A stretch of 14,925 nt of DNA from an uncultured Ruminococcus sp. Lineage in GTDB: Bacteria > Bacillota > Clostridia > Oscillospirales > Ruminococcaceae. Below, in pieces: positions 7,280 through 14,533 of the stretch. The notes under the pieces are model-generated. The model saw only the letters and a list, made by a program, of their open reading frames with translations, was not told the origin of the DNA and did not search any database. The DNA is taken from the NCBI RefSeq assembly GCF_937915125.1, contig NZ_CALDMP010000104.1:1-14925 (forward strand). Reading direction: 5' to 3'. The number at the start of each line of letters is the position of its first letter. Positions within the stretch are counted from its first letter, which is position 1. The position numbers and the translations under genes were made by a program.

Positions 7280-7453
7280 GGGCAACACTGCACAGAGATT
7301 GTGCGTCAGATGCGCCGTCAGATTTTTCGTCAGATGAAACAAAAATGCTCGTGAATACTTTGTGTATTCACGAGCATTTTTGTGAAATATGACGGAAAAG
7401 ATGCAAGCATATGACGTGCAAAGCCGGCAGGCGCTCTTTGTACGGTGTTGCCT
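7280..7453 (+). repeat. 174-bp MITE-like element, copy C (complete)
   Basis: Reference copy for the family. The left end is GGGCAACACTGCACAGAGA (three differences from the other copies) and the right end is TCTTTGTACGGTGTTGCCT. Next come three CGTCAGAT motifs starting at 7304, 7316 and 7328 (12-bp period), then a perfect hairpin at 7339-7383, then ATGACG-GAAAAG-ATGCAAGCAT-ATGACG. It contains no protein-coding frame of note and no transposase, so it would have to be mobilised in trans. It fills the space between two converging genes and ends 10 bp before the dockerin gene's stop. Confidence 0.93.
7339..7383. terminator. perfect hairpin in copy C, possible bidirectional terminator
   Basis: Two 20-base arms (7339-7358 and 7364-7383, core ATGCTCGTGAATAC) pair without mismatch around the loop TTTGT. 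Each arm ends in a five-base A or T run at the stem base, so both transcripts end the stem with TTTTT. The location between converging genes suits a two-way terminator. Function is inferred from shape only. Confidence 0.55.
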
Positions 7454-7463
7454 TGAATTTATT

Positions 7464-10097
7464 TTATGATTTCAACAGCATGGTACGCATTGTTGCAAGA
7501 TCAAAGCCGTTCAGAATGCCATCCGCATAGACGTCTGCTGCCTCTGGATTCGCCAAGGTGACTGATTTCGCCAACAGCCACTGCTGCAACAGAACCACAT
7601 CGGCAATGCTAAAAACGCCGTCCTCATTGACATCCGCAGCGACTTCGGATTGCTCCGGTGCAGGATAGCCGTATATGGCTAGTTCATTCAGATCGCCGCC
7701 GCCCTTGACGATTTTCAGCTTGTCTGTGGGCTGGCTTTCATCTGTCAGGGCAATGTTGCGGTACATATAGCCGCCCATGTCGCTGGACCACAAAAGCGTG
7801 TCTGTATTGGCATCGTAGATTTCCAGACTGCCTGTTCCGTAGGTGTCATAGACACCGAATCCATTCAGCACATACGGCGCATCCAATGTCACATAACAGG
7901 TGATGCCGGAAGCGGTCACATTCGTCTCCGGCGTTTCCAGAGCGGAAGTGTTGCCGTAATAAAACTGCGGCATGGTATCCGGTTCGTCAAACATCCGGTA
8001 GAATTGATCCAGGGTACTATCAGAAGGAGCCGCAGACAAATCGCATATTTCTGTGCTGTTATCACTGCTGAGGCAGAGGGATTGTGGTGTAATATACTGT
8101 CCCTTGCCGTTGATGATCGTTTGTGTTTGTCCGGAAACAGTGAGAAATACCGGTGTTTCAGAGATGTCAACAGAAACGCTCTCCTTATTGATCTCCAGTT
8201 CCGTTGTAACGCCCTCGGCATAAGTACCGGGAACGGTCAGATAAGCATGGGCGGCATTGCCTACGGAAATAGAATATCCCGGAATGGTCGTTCCGTCGGA
8301 AGTCGGTGACCACAGGCAATAGATCGTATTTCCATTGGTGCGGTCTGTAAATGTCTGGCAGCAGATTCCGTTTTCTGCGGATGCGGCGAGGAGATCGGCA
8401 TGCTCCAGAACCGTTGTCATGCAGGAAACGTAATACCATGCCAGTTTTTTGTCCCACTTGCCCTTTTCAGTGACCAAGCCGGAATCGGCGTAGACACCAC
8501 CGCCGCCCTCATCACGCAGCTGGAATTTTGTCATACGATCCACGCCTGCACCGATTGCTGTGAGATAGGTTCTTGCCACACGCTGGGCGTAGCGGAGCTG
8601 GTATGTTTCATTCTCGTGGTTGTCCACACCCTCAATTGCACAGTCGCCCATAGGTACTTCAAATTCAGAGATCCACAATTCTGTTCCCGGTGCATTTTCG
8701 TCGATCCATGCCTGGATCTCCTGAATTTTTTTCACCATACCGGAATTTTCCGGGTCTATGGCATTCGGGCTGAGGTGGACATTGATGATATCCACTGCAA
8801 ATTTTCCGTCGGAACGGTTATAGTCAAACCAGAGCTTCATCTCTGACAGATAATCCAGCACAAACTCCGTTGTCAGCAATCCGCCTACCGCAAGCTTGAA
8901 ATCAGGATCAGCTGTTTTGACACCGGCATTGGGAATGGTCCCCTCATGGCCGTCATAGTCGGCAGAGCACATGGCAGCCAATTCATATGGCGTGAAATAA
9001 TCCGCTTTGCCGCCCCATGTCTTATTGGGCTCGTTAGAATTTTCCGCTGCATGCAGCAGTCCCAGTCCGATTTTTTCTTCACTGCCATCCGCAACATTTA
9101 AGGTTGCAGGGTCAATTTCTGTGTTGCTGCCGTATCTTGCAGCAACCTGATACATTGCCTGGGCATGAACGGCATAGCTTTTCGGGTCTGTAGTATCTGC
9201 GCCAGGTGCTGTGGGGATTTCCGGCGGATCATCGCTGCCCGATACAACGGAACTGCCACCCTGAAAGCAGGGGATAATGCTGATGTCCTGTGCTTTCATG
9301 GATGCGTAGTAGCTGTCCATATCGCCCCAGGTGCCCTGGGTGAACTTGACCTTGCCGGTTTCATCCAACAGCCAGCTGAAATTGTGATATTCCCGGACAT
9401 TCCCTGCCGCCATGATGGCTGTCATGGGGTCATCAATAAAGGCATTGAAGCCGATTTTCTGTCCGGCAGTCAGAGATGTTTTTTCGCCGCCGGAAGGCTT
9501 TGCGGCAGTTTTTGCTTTTTGTGCCTCCGTCAGCTCCGACACTTGATACCCGTACAATGCCAGTTCACTGACACCGCTGTCTCCGCAAGAAGTGGAAAAA
9601 CGCAGGTAACGTGTGGTATGAGTTTCTGTGGGTGTGACGCTCCGCCATGCCATATACTGATCGGTTGTAAACTGCGTCAGGGTCTGCCATGCAAAGGGTT
9701 CGCCATATTCCACTGTCCAATCCTGAATGCCATTTGCGTCCAGAAAACAAATGCCTGTTATGACATAATTTGCCCCCAGGTCGATATAAAAGGAATCCTC
9801 TCCGTATTCTGCCTGTAGATTGGGTTTCCAGTTGGTGCGGGATGTTTTATTCCACAATTCCGTTCCCACCTCCAGCTGTGTGACAGACGAAGGCACCTTG
9901 TCCTGGTCGTCAAATAACACAGAAGCATCATGCAGATAGTCCGCACCCAGGTATACCAGATTTTCGTCCATGACAGAAAAATGTGAAATATCCAGAAGTG
10001 CTGATTCCGTTTCCGCAGAGGCTGCCGGGATTGCAGATACGCCGGACAGACAGCATGCAGATGCTGCTGCACAGGCGAGTAGACGATGTTTTTTCAT
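7464..10097 (-). CDS. secreted dockerin-containing glycosidase-like protein with two discoidin-like domains
   Basis: An 877-residue exported protein. Residues 1-28 are a signal peptide. About 55-184 is a discoidin (F5/8 type C)-like module ending ELALYGY. About 210-600 looks like a clan GH-A TIM barrel, with SNEPN (N355-E356-P357, candidate acid/base E356) and ELWISEFE (candidate nucleophile E478). About 600-660 may be a small beta domain. About 670-811 is a second discoidin-like module ending ELAIYGY. Residues 818-877 are a type I dockerin with calcium loops D822-D833 (DVNEDGVFSIAD) and D855-D866 (second loop has Y at position 3). The barrel resembles the GH39 or agarase-like part of the clan, but I cannot name a family or substrate. 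ATG has GAGGTG nine bases upstream, and a good promoter lies before it. The dockerin predicts attachment to a scaffoldin on or near the cell surface. Confidence 0.88.
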   Translation of the reverse strand: MKKHRLLACAAASACCLSGVSAIPAASAETESALLDISHFSVMDENLVYLGADYLHDASVLFDDQDKVPSSVTQLEVGTELWNKTSRTNWKPNLQAEYGEDSFYIDLGANYVITGICFLDANGIQDWTVEYGEPFAWQTLTQFTTDQYMAWRSVTPTETHTTRYLRFSTSCGDSGVSELALYGYQVSELTEAQKAKTAAKPSGGEKTSLTAGQKIGFNAFIDDPMTAIMAAGNVREYHNFSWLLDETGKVKFTQGTWGDMDSYYASMKAQDISIIPCFQGGSSVVSGSDDPPEIPTAPGADTTDPKSYAVHAQAMYQVAARYGSNTEIDPATLNVADGSEEKIGLGLLHAAENSNEPNKTWGGKADYFTPYELAAMCSADYDGHEGTIPNAGVKTADPDFKLAVGGLLTTEFVLDYLSEMKLWFDYNRSDGKFAVDIINVHLSPNAIDPENSGMVKKIQEIQAWIDENAPGTELWISEFEVPMGDCAIEGVDNHENETYQLRYAQRVARTYLTAIGAGVDRMTKFQLRDEGGGGVYADSGLVTEKGKWDKKLAWYYVSCMTTVLEHADLLAASAENGICCQTFTDRTNGNTIYCLWSPTSDGTTIPGYSISVGNAAHAYLTVPGTYAEGVTTELEINKESVSVDISETPVFLTVSGQTQTIINGKGQYITPQSLCLSSDNSTEICDLSAAPSDSTLDQFYRMFDEPDTMPQFYYGNTSALETPETNVTASGITCYVTLDAPYVLNGFGVYDTYGTGSLEIYDANTDTLLWSSDMGGYMYRNIALTDESQPTDKLKIVKGGGDLNELAIYGYPAPEQSEVAADVNEDGVFSIADVVLLQQWLLAKSVTLANPEAADVYADGILNGFDLATMRTMLLKS

Positions 10098-10170
10098 TTA
10101 CCATTCACCTCATATCATATTCCAAAGGCAACGATGCATTTTTGTAAACCTTTGCTATAAGCTTGATTCT

Positions 10171-10199
10171 ATTATACCATAACCCAAGAATTCTTTCAA
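10171..10199 (-). promoter_or_regulatory. promoter of the dockerin glycosidase gene
   Basis: Reading the minus strand: TTGAAA (10199-10194), a 17-base spacer, then a perfect TATAAT (10176-10171). Transcription should begin near 10164, giving a leader of about 66 bases before the ATG at 10097. Confidence 0.75.
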
Positions 10200-10218
10200 G
10201 GTATTTAACCGCTATTTC

Positions 10219-10378
10219 ACGGAAATCAATTTTATGTTTCAATCCAATCACCCCTCCACCATTGCTGCGCAATGGTCCCCCTCCCCTTTCAGGGGAGGCA
10301 ACTAAGGCTCCCTTGAAAGGGGAGCTGGCACGGCGTAGCCGTGACTGAGGGGTTCTTTCCTATAAAATTGATTTCCGT
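10219..10378. repeat. second inverted-repeat element (17-bp ends, GC-rich nested hairpins)
   Basis: Perfect 17-bp inverted repeats ACGGAAATCAATTTTAT (10219-10235) and its complement (10362-10378) enclose a GC-rich core. The core runs from CACCCCTCC (about 10249) to TGAGGGGTT (about 10354). Inside are several stems: CCATTGC-TGC-GCAATGG, CCCCTCCCC with GGGGAGG, CTCCC/GGGGAG, and CACGGC-GTA-GCCGTG. The 7-bp direct repeat ACCGCTA flanks it (10208-10214, 10379-10385), with four extra bases on the left, so it may be a target duplication. From memory, similar CCCCTC/GCCGTG blocks are scattered in gut Firmicutes; I have not checked this. It lies between the two divergent promoters and codes for nothing visible. 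Confidence 0.75.
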
Positions 10379-10457
10379 ACCGCTAATTTGACAGATAAAA
10401 TCGTATTCCTGCCTTGGAAAAATACATAGCAAATCATATTTTATCCAAGCATACCAC

Positions 10458-10486
10458 TTGACTTTATAGTTTATTTCTTCTATAAT
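10458..10486 (+). promoter_or_regulatory. promoter of iorA-iorB
   Basis: TTGACT (10458-10463), a 17-base spacer and a perfect TATAAT (10481-10486). The start of transcription should be near 10493, leaving a leader of about 77 bases before iorA. Confidence 0.85.
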
Positions 10487-10497
10487 GGAAAAGGAAC

Positions 10498-10538
10498 GGG
10501 TTTCAATAGCCGTGTGGGCTATTTTTGAAATGAAACCC
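10498..10538 (+). promoter_or_regulatory. structured leader of iorA, possible attenuator
   Basis: Starts about five bases after the predicted transcription start. GGGTTTC (10498-10504) can pair with GAAACCC (10532-10538). Inside, AATAGCC (10505-10511) pairs with GGCTATT (10517-10523) around the loop GTGTG and is followed by three more Ts, giving a run of five. The inner stem with its T-run looks like a short intrinsic terminator. No known riboswitch or T-box motif was seen. Confidence 0.45.
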
Positions 10539-10569
10539 CAAACAATCAAAAGACGATTGGATTGATAAC

Positions 10570-12384
10570 ATGCATACAGAATTTTTAATGGGAAATGCGG
10601 CAATTGCAATGGGCGCAATTGCTGCCGGACTGAATGTGGTTTCCGGCTATCCGGGAACGCCATCCACTGAAGTGCTGGAGACGACTGCAAAACATAACTC
10701 CGGCGACATTTATGTAGAATGGTCCGTCAATGAAAAGGCAGCCATGGAGTTGGCTGCCGGTGCTGCCTATTGCGGTGCCAGAACTATGGTGACGATGAAG
10801 CAGGTGGGGCTGAATGTTGCCTCCGATCCGCTGATGAGTCTGGCGTATATCGGTGTAAAAGGCGGCATGGTCGTACTGGTCGCAGATGATCCGGGACCGA
10901 TCTCTTCTCAGACAGAACAGGACACACGCCATTTTGCAGCGTTTTCCAAGCTGCCCTGTTTTGACCCTTCCAGTGTTCAGGAAGCATATGATATGATCCA
11001 GGAGGCCTTCGCCTATTCAGAACAGTATCATACACCGGTACTGTTTCGCCCTACGACACGTATCTGCCATGGCTACGCCTCCATCACAGTAAAGGATCCA
11101 GAAGAATATACAGAAAACAAGCCGGAGGGATTCGTAAAGGATTCCTCCAAATGGGTCATATTTCCGAAGCTTTCTTATTGCAGCCATATGCAGATCGAAG
11201 CCCGGAACGAGACACTCTCCCATGTTTTTTCCCAGTATGCCCGGAATCAGATCTTTCCCGCTGGAGATCCTTCCTGTAAAAAAGGTATCGCCACCCATGG
11301 GATCAACTTTGCCTATACCATGGAGACTTTGCGTGATCAGAATGCACCTCGCCTGTTCAAAGTGGCAACACCCTTTCCGTTCCCGGAAAAAGCTGCCCTT
11401 GCATTTCTGGAGGGACTGGATGAAGTGCTCTGTATTGAGGAGCTGGATCCTGTCATAGAACGGGAACTGGTCTATCTCTGCGGCAAGTATCATCTCCCCA
11501 CTCGCATCCGTGGAAAACTGACACACGATATTGGGGCTGCCGGTGAAAACAGCTGTGACAGCGTTGGTGCTGCCATAGCTGCATTTCTGGGATGGGAGAA
11601 GCCGGAAGAACCTGCGGTAGAAGCACCGCCGGAGCTGCCGGTTCGTCCGCCGGTGCTGTGCGCCGGATGTCCCCACCGAGCTTCCTTTTATGCAGTAAAA
11701 GAGGCAATGAAGGGCAGGAAAAGTGTATTTTGCGGAGATATCGGATGTTACACTCTGGGAAACGCCATGCCGCTGGATATGGTGGATACCTGCCTTTGCA
11801 TGGGGGCAGGCGTCAATATGACCCAGGGAATCGGCAAGGTTGAACCGGACACCGTGTGCTTTGCCTTTGTGGGAGATTCCACCTTCTTTGCATCTGCCAT
11901 TACCGGTGTGGTCAATGCGGTGTATAATCAGGCAAATATGACACTGATCGTACTGGACAATTCCACCACTGCCATGACAGGACATCAGCCGCACCCCGGC
12001 ACCGGAAAAACCATGATGGGTGAAGTGGTGGAAAAAGTCAGCATAGAGGCTGTTTTACGTGGAATCGGGCTGAAAACGGTGGAAACTGTGGATCCGCTGC
12101 ATTTGCAGGAAGCCATAGACTGTGTCAAGAATGTTGCCCTGCAGGACGGCGTAAAGGCGATCATTTTCAAGTCTCCCTGTGTTGCGCTTATGCGATCCGG
12201 TGTACCGGCGGCAGTGGAGGAAGAAAAGTGTATACAGTGTAAAAAATGTATTCGTACACTGGGCTGTCCGGGTATCATTCTTCGGGACGGCAAGGTACAG
12301 ATCGAGCGTTCGCTCTGTACCGGCTGCGGTGTTTGCAGTCAGATATGTCCGGTACATGCAATTGGAGGTGGCTGTCATGCATAA
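10570..12384 (+). CDS. iorA: indolepyruvate ferredoxin oxidoreductase, alpha subunit
   Basis: A 604-residue cytoplasmic subunit of the enzyme that converts aryl-2-oxoacids, CoA and oxidised ferredoxin to arylacyl-CoA, CO2 and reduced ferredoxin, or runs in reverse. The N-terminal pyruvate-binding-type domain shows GYPGTPSTEV (from 26) and EWSVNEKAAME (50-60). C364 and C367 lie in CAGCPHR. The thiamine diphosphate domain shows GDIGC (389-393) and GDS (435-437) with D463-N464 28 residues further. Two 4Fe-4S clusters close the protein: C554, C557, C560, C566 and C583, C586, C589, C593. Length is normal. The start fits the family N-terminus (LMGNAAIAMGA), but no clear Shine-Dalgarno precedes it; the bases before ATG read GATTGGATTGATAAC. 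It overlaps iorB by 8 bp. Confidence 0.95.
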   Translation: MHTEFLMGNAAIAMGAIAAGLNVVSGYPGTPSTEVLETTAKHNSGDIYVEWSVNEKAAMELAAGAAYCGARTMVTMKQVGLNVASDPLMSLAYIGVKGGMVVLVADDPGPISSQTEQDTRHFAAFSKLPCFDPSSVQEAYDMIQEAFAYSEQYHTPVLFRPTTRICHGYASITVKDPEEYTENKPEGFVKDSSKWVIFPKLSYCSHMQIEARNETLSHVFSQYARNQIFPAGDPSCKKGIATHGINFAYTMETLRDQNAPRLFKVATPFPFPEKAALAFLEGLDEVLCIEELDPVIERELVYLCGKYHLPTRIRGKLTHDIGAAGENSCDSVGAAIAAFLGWEKPEEPAVEAPPELPVRPPVLCAGCPHRASFYAVKEAMKGRKSVFCGDIGCYTLGNAMPLDMVDTCLCMGAGVNMTQGIGKVEPDTVCFAFVGDSTFFASAITGVVNAVYNQANMTLIVLDNSTTAMTGHQPHPGTGKTMMGEVVEKVSIEAVLRGIGLKTVETVDPLHLQEAIDCVKNVALQDGVKAIIFKSPCVALMRSGVPAAVEEEKCIQCKKCIRTLGCPGIILRDGKVQIERSLCTGCGVCSQICPVHAIGGGCHA

Positions 12385-12952
12385 AAATATTCTGCTCTGC
12401 GGTGTGGGCGGTCAGGGAATCGTTCTGACATCAAAGCTCATTGCCTCCGCTGCAATGGCAAAGGGAATTCCGGTCATGAGTGCTGAAACCATCGGCATGG
12501 CGCAGAAAGGCGGCAGCGTGTTTAGCTTTCTGCGTATGGGAGAGGGACTGTATTGTCCTATGTTCCCGAAACATTCTGCGGATCTCATCATCGGATTTGA
12601 ACCGGCGGAGACTGTGCGGATGCTGCCATATCTGAAACCGGATGGATGTGTGATTCTGAATACACATCCCATTCAGCCGGTGACAGCCACTCTGAATGGT
12701 GTGTCATACGACAGCGATGCAATGGCGGCTTATTTGCAGCGCCAGGTCTCACGGCTGACATTGCTGGACGGCGAAGCGGCTTGCATGGAGATCGGTTCAC
12801 CCAAGGTATTGAACATGGTGATGCTGGGGGCAGTGCTGCAGCAGGGCGTTCTGCCGCTGACGCTGGAAGAAGTCGTAGAAGCCATGCAGCGCTCCGTAAA
12901 ACCGCAGTTTCATGCGATGAACCAGAAAGCGCTTGCATTTTCAAAAAAGTAA
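12377..12952 (+). CDS. iorB: indolepyruvate ferredoxin oxidoreductase, beta subunit
   Basis: A 191-residue partner of IorA and member of the pyruvate:ferredoxin oxidoreductase gamma-type domain family. Key motif is GVGGQG at residues 9-14, followed by the typical MSAETIGMAQKGGSV block. The start at 12377 has GGAGGT at 12364-12369, inside the end of iorA, and the 8-bp overlap points to translational coupling. The stop codon TAA at 12950-12952 touches the first base of repeat copy D. Full length for the family, so the element did not visibly truncate it. Confidence 0.95.
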   Translation: MHKNILLCGVGGQGIVLTSKLIASAAMAKGIPVMSAETIGMAQKGGSVFSFLRMGEGLYCPMFPKHSADLIIGFEPAETVRMLPYLKPDGCVILNTHPIQPVTATLNGVSYDSDAMAAYLQRQVSRLTLLDGEAACMEIGSPKVLNMVMLGAVLQQGVLPLTLEEVVEAMQRSVKPQFHAMNQKALAFSKK

Positions 12953-13126
12953 AGGCAATACCGCACAAAGATTGCACGTTAGATGCGTAGTCAGATTTTT
13001 CGTCAGATGAAACAAAAAGCGCAGTGAATACTTTGTGTATTCACGAGCATTTTTGTGAAATATGACGGAAAAGATGCAAGCATATGACGTGCAAAGCCGC
13101 TAGGCGCTCTTTGTGTGGTGTTGCCT
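12953..13126 (+). repeat. 174-bp MITE-like element, copy D (complete)
   Basis: Same orientation and length as copy C. Ends are AGGCAATACCGCACAAAGA and TCTTTGTGTGGTGTTGCCT. The central hairpin (13012-13031 with 13037-13056) has the same damaged left arm (AGCGCAG in place of ATGCTCG) as copy B. It starts at the base after the iorB stop and ends 36 bp before paaK, so an iorAB-paaK transcript must pass through it. Confidence 0.93.
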
Positions 13127-13162
13127 AAAGGTTACCTCTAAAACCAGAAAGGATATGAAGCT

Positions 13163-14398
13163 ATGAAAATTTCAGAACAGCAGCTGGCACTTGTCAACAG
13201 CCGCATCCAGGCATTGATCAATTCCAACAGCTTTTATGGCAAAAAGCTGGAAGATGCCGGTGTTTCCGCAGTACATACACCGGAAGAGTTTGCGAAACTG
13301 CCCTTTTCAGAGAAGAAGGATCTGCGGGATGCCTATCCCCTGGGGCTTATGACAGCACCGGAAGAAAAAATCGTCCGCATTCATTCTTCCTCCGGCACCA
13401 CTGGAACACCCGTGATCATTCCCTATACTGCAAAAGATGTGGATGACTGGGCGATTCAGTTCAAACGCTGCTACGAAATGGCAGGTATCACACCAATGGA
13501 TCGGATTCAGGTCACGCCTGGATATGGTCTCTGGACTGCCGGTATCGGTTTCCAGAATGGTGCAGAAAAGCTGGGGGCTATGGTAATCCCCATGGGTCCG
13601 GGCAATACGGACAAGCAGCTGCAAATGATGATGGATATGAAGAGCACCGTACTTTGTTCTACATCATCCTATGCGCTGCTGCTGGCAGAGGAAATCCAGA
13701 AACGCGGCATGAAGGATAAGATTCATCTGAAAAAAGGCGTGATCGGCTCTGAACGTTGGAGTCAGAAAATGCGCGACCGTATCTCTGGAGAGCTTGGCAT
13801 TGAACTGTACGATATTTACGGACTGACAGAAATTTATGGTCCTGGAATCGGCATCAGCTGTCGGGAAAACTGCGGCATGCATTATTGGGATGATTTCATT
13901 TATCTGGAGATCATTGATCCTGTAACCGGGGAAAATCTGCCGGACGGTGAGATCGGTGAAATTGTGATCACCACCTTGGTAAAAGAGGGTGCTCCTCTCA
14001 TTCGCTATCGCACCCATGACCTGTCCAGAATCATTCCGGGAGACTGTCCCTGCGGCAGCAAGTTCCCACGAATCGATATGATCATGGGACGAACAGACGA
14101 TATGATGAAAATTAAGGGCGTCAATGTATTCCCTAGCCAGATTGAAGAAGTGCTTGGAACATTTCAGGAGATCTCCAGCGAATATCAGATCCGTATCTCT
14201 CATCTGGATGGAAAAGATACCATGCGCATTTATGTGGAGTCAAATGGTACTGTTGATTTTGCAGACCTGAGCCGCCGTATCGCTGAAAAGGTCAAAAGCC
14301 GTATTGGATTTACACCAATTGTTAAAGTTGTAGAAATCGGCGTGCTGCCGCGCAGTATGAAAAAGACCGCCCGTGTGATCGATGAGCGCTATAATTAA
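13163..14398 (+). CDS. paaK: phenylacetate-CoA ligase (aryl-CoA ligase)
   Basis: A 411-residue AMP-forming enzyme that activates arylacetates to their CoA thioesters. The adenylate-forming motifs are SSSGTTGTP at 75-83, YGLTE at 219-223, RYRTHD ending at D286, and the hinge GRTDDMMKIKGVNVFP at 309-324, all intact. C232, C237, C295 and C297 lie in the middle of the protein, where PaaK-family members often carry cysteines that may bind a metal. Length is slightly short of the 430-440 of classical PaaK but complete at both ends. AAAGGA sits about nine bases before ATG. Placement after iorAB is a common arrangement and suggests joint work on arylacetyl-CoA. Exact substrate (phenylacetate, indoleacetate or 4-hydroxyphenylacetate) is open. 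Confidence 0.94.
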   Translation: MKISEQQLALVNSRIQALINSNSFYGKKLEDAGVSAVHTPEEFAKLPFSEKKDLRDAYPLGLMTAPEEKIVRIHSSSGTTGTPVIIPYTAKDVDDWAIQFKRCYEMAGITPMDRIQVTPGYGLWTAGIGFQNGAEKLGAMVIPMGPGNTDKQLQMMMDMKSTVLCSTSSYALLLAEEIQKRGMKDKIHLKKGVIGSERWSQKMRDRISGELGIELYDIYGLTEIYGPGIGISCRENCGMHYWDDFIYLEIIDPVTGENLPDGEIGEIVITTLVKEGAPLIRYRTHDLSRIIPGDCPCGSKFPRIDMIMGRTDDMMKIKGVNVFPSQIEEVLGTFQEISSEYQIRISHLDGKDTMRIYVESNGTVDFADLSRRIAEKVKSRIGFTPIVKVVEIGVLPRSMKKTARVIDERYN

Positions 14399-14430
14399 GG
14401 TGGTACAGTGCGTCAGATGCGCAGTCAGCC
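14397..14430 (+). repeat. deleted remnant of the 174-bp element at the paaK stop
   Basis: AAGGTGGTAC followed by GTGCGTCAGATGCGCAGTCAG. The second part matches the interior of the family just inside the left end, and the first resembles the start AAGGCAATAC, so about 12 bases between them seem lost. The paaK stop codon TAA is fused to it, as with iorB and copy D. Confidence 0.6.
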
Positions 14431-14447
14431 CGTTGAATGAAAAAATG

Positions 14448-14489
14448 ACGAAATCTAGCTTGCTCGGGGATTGACAAACTAGATCTCGT
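14448..14489. repeat. imperfect inverted repeat downstream of paaK
   Basis: ACGAAATCTAGCTTG (14448-14462) and CAAACTAGATCTCGT (14475-14489) pair over 15 positions with two mismatches. No T-run follows, so it is unlikely to be a terminator on its own. Confidence 0.5.
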
Positions 14490-14497
14490 AAAACAAG

Positions 14498-14533
14498 AAG
14501 GCATCCATCATGATGATGGATGCCTTAATCTTT
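14498..14533 (+). terminator. intrinsic terminator downstream of paaK
   Basis: Perfect 13-base arms AAGGCATCCATCA (14498-14510) and its complement (14514-14526) around the loop TGA, followed by AATCTTTG, a weak T-rich tail. It lies 100 bp past the paaK stop. The A-rich flank on the left could let it work in the other direction too. Confidence 0.7.

Noticed and set aside
7304..7335. Possible CRISPR-like array from the evenly spaced CGTCAGAT words
   Set aside because: Only three 8-bp units with 4-bp gaps, and the same words recur inside every copy of a dispersed element; no CRISPR-size repeats, spacers or cas genes.
10289..10690. 133-codon minus-strand frame across the iorA leader
   Set aside because: It spans the GC-rich repeat, the promoter and the antisense of the iorA start; no motif or ribosome site supports it.
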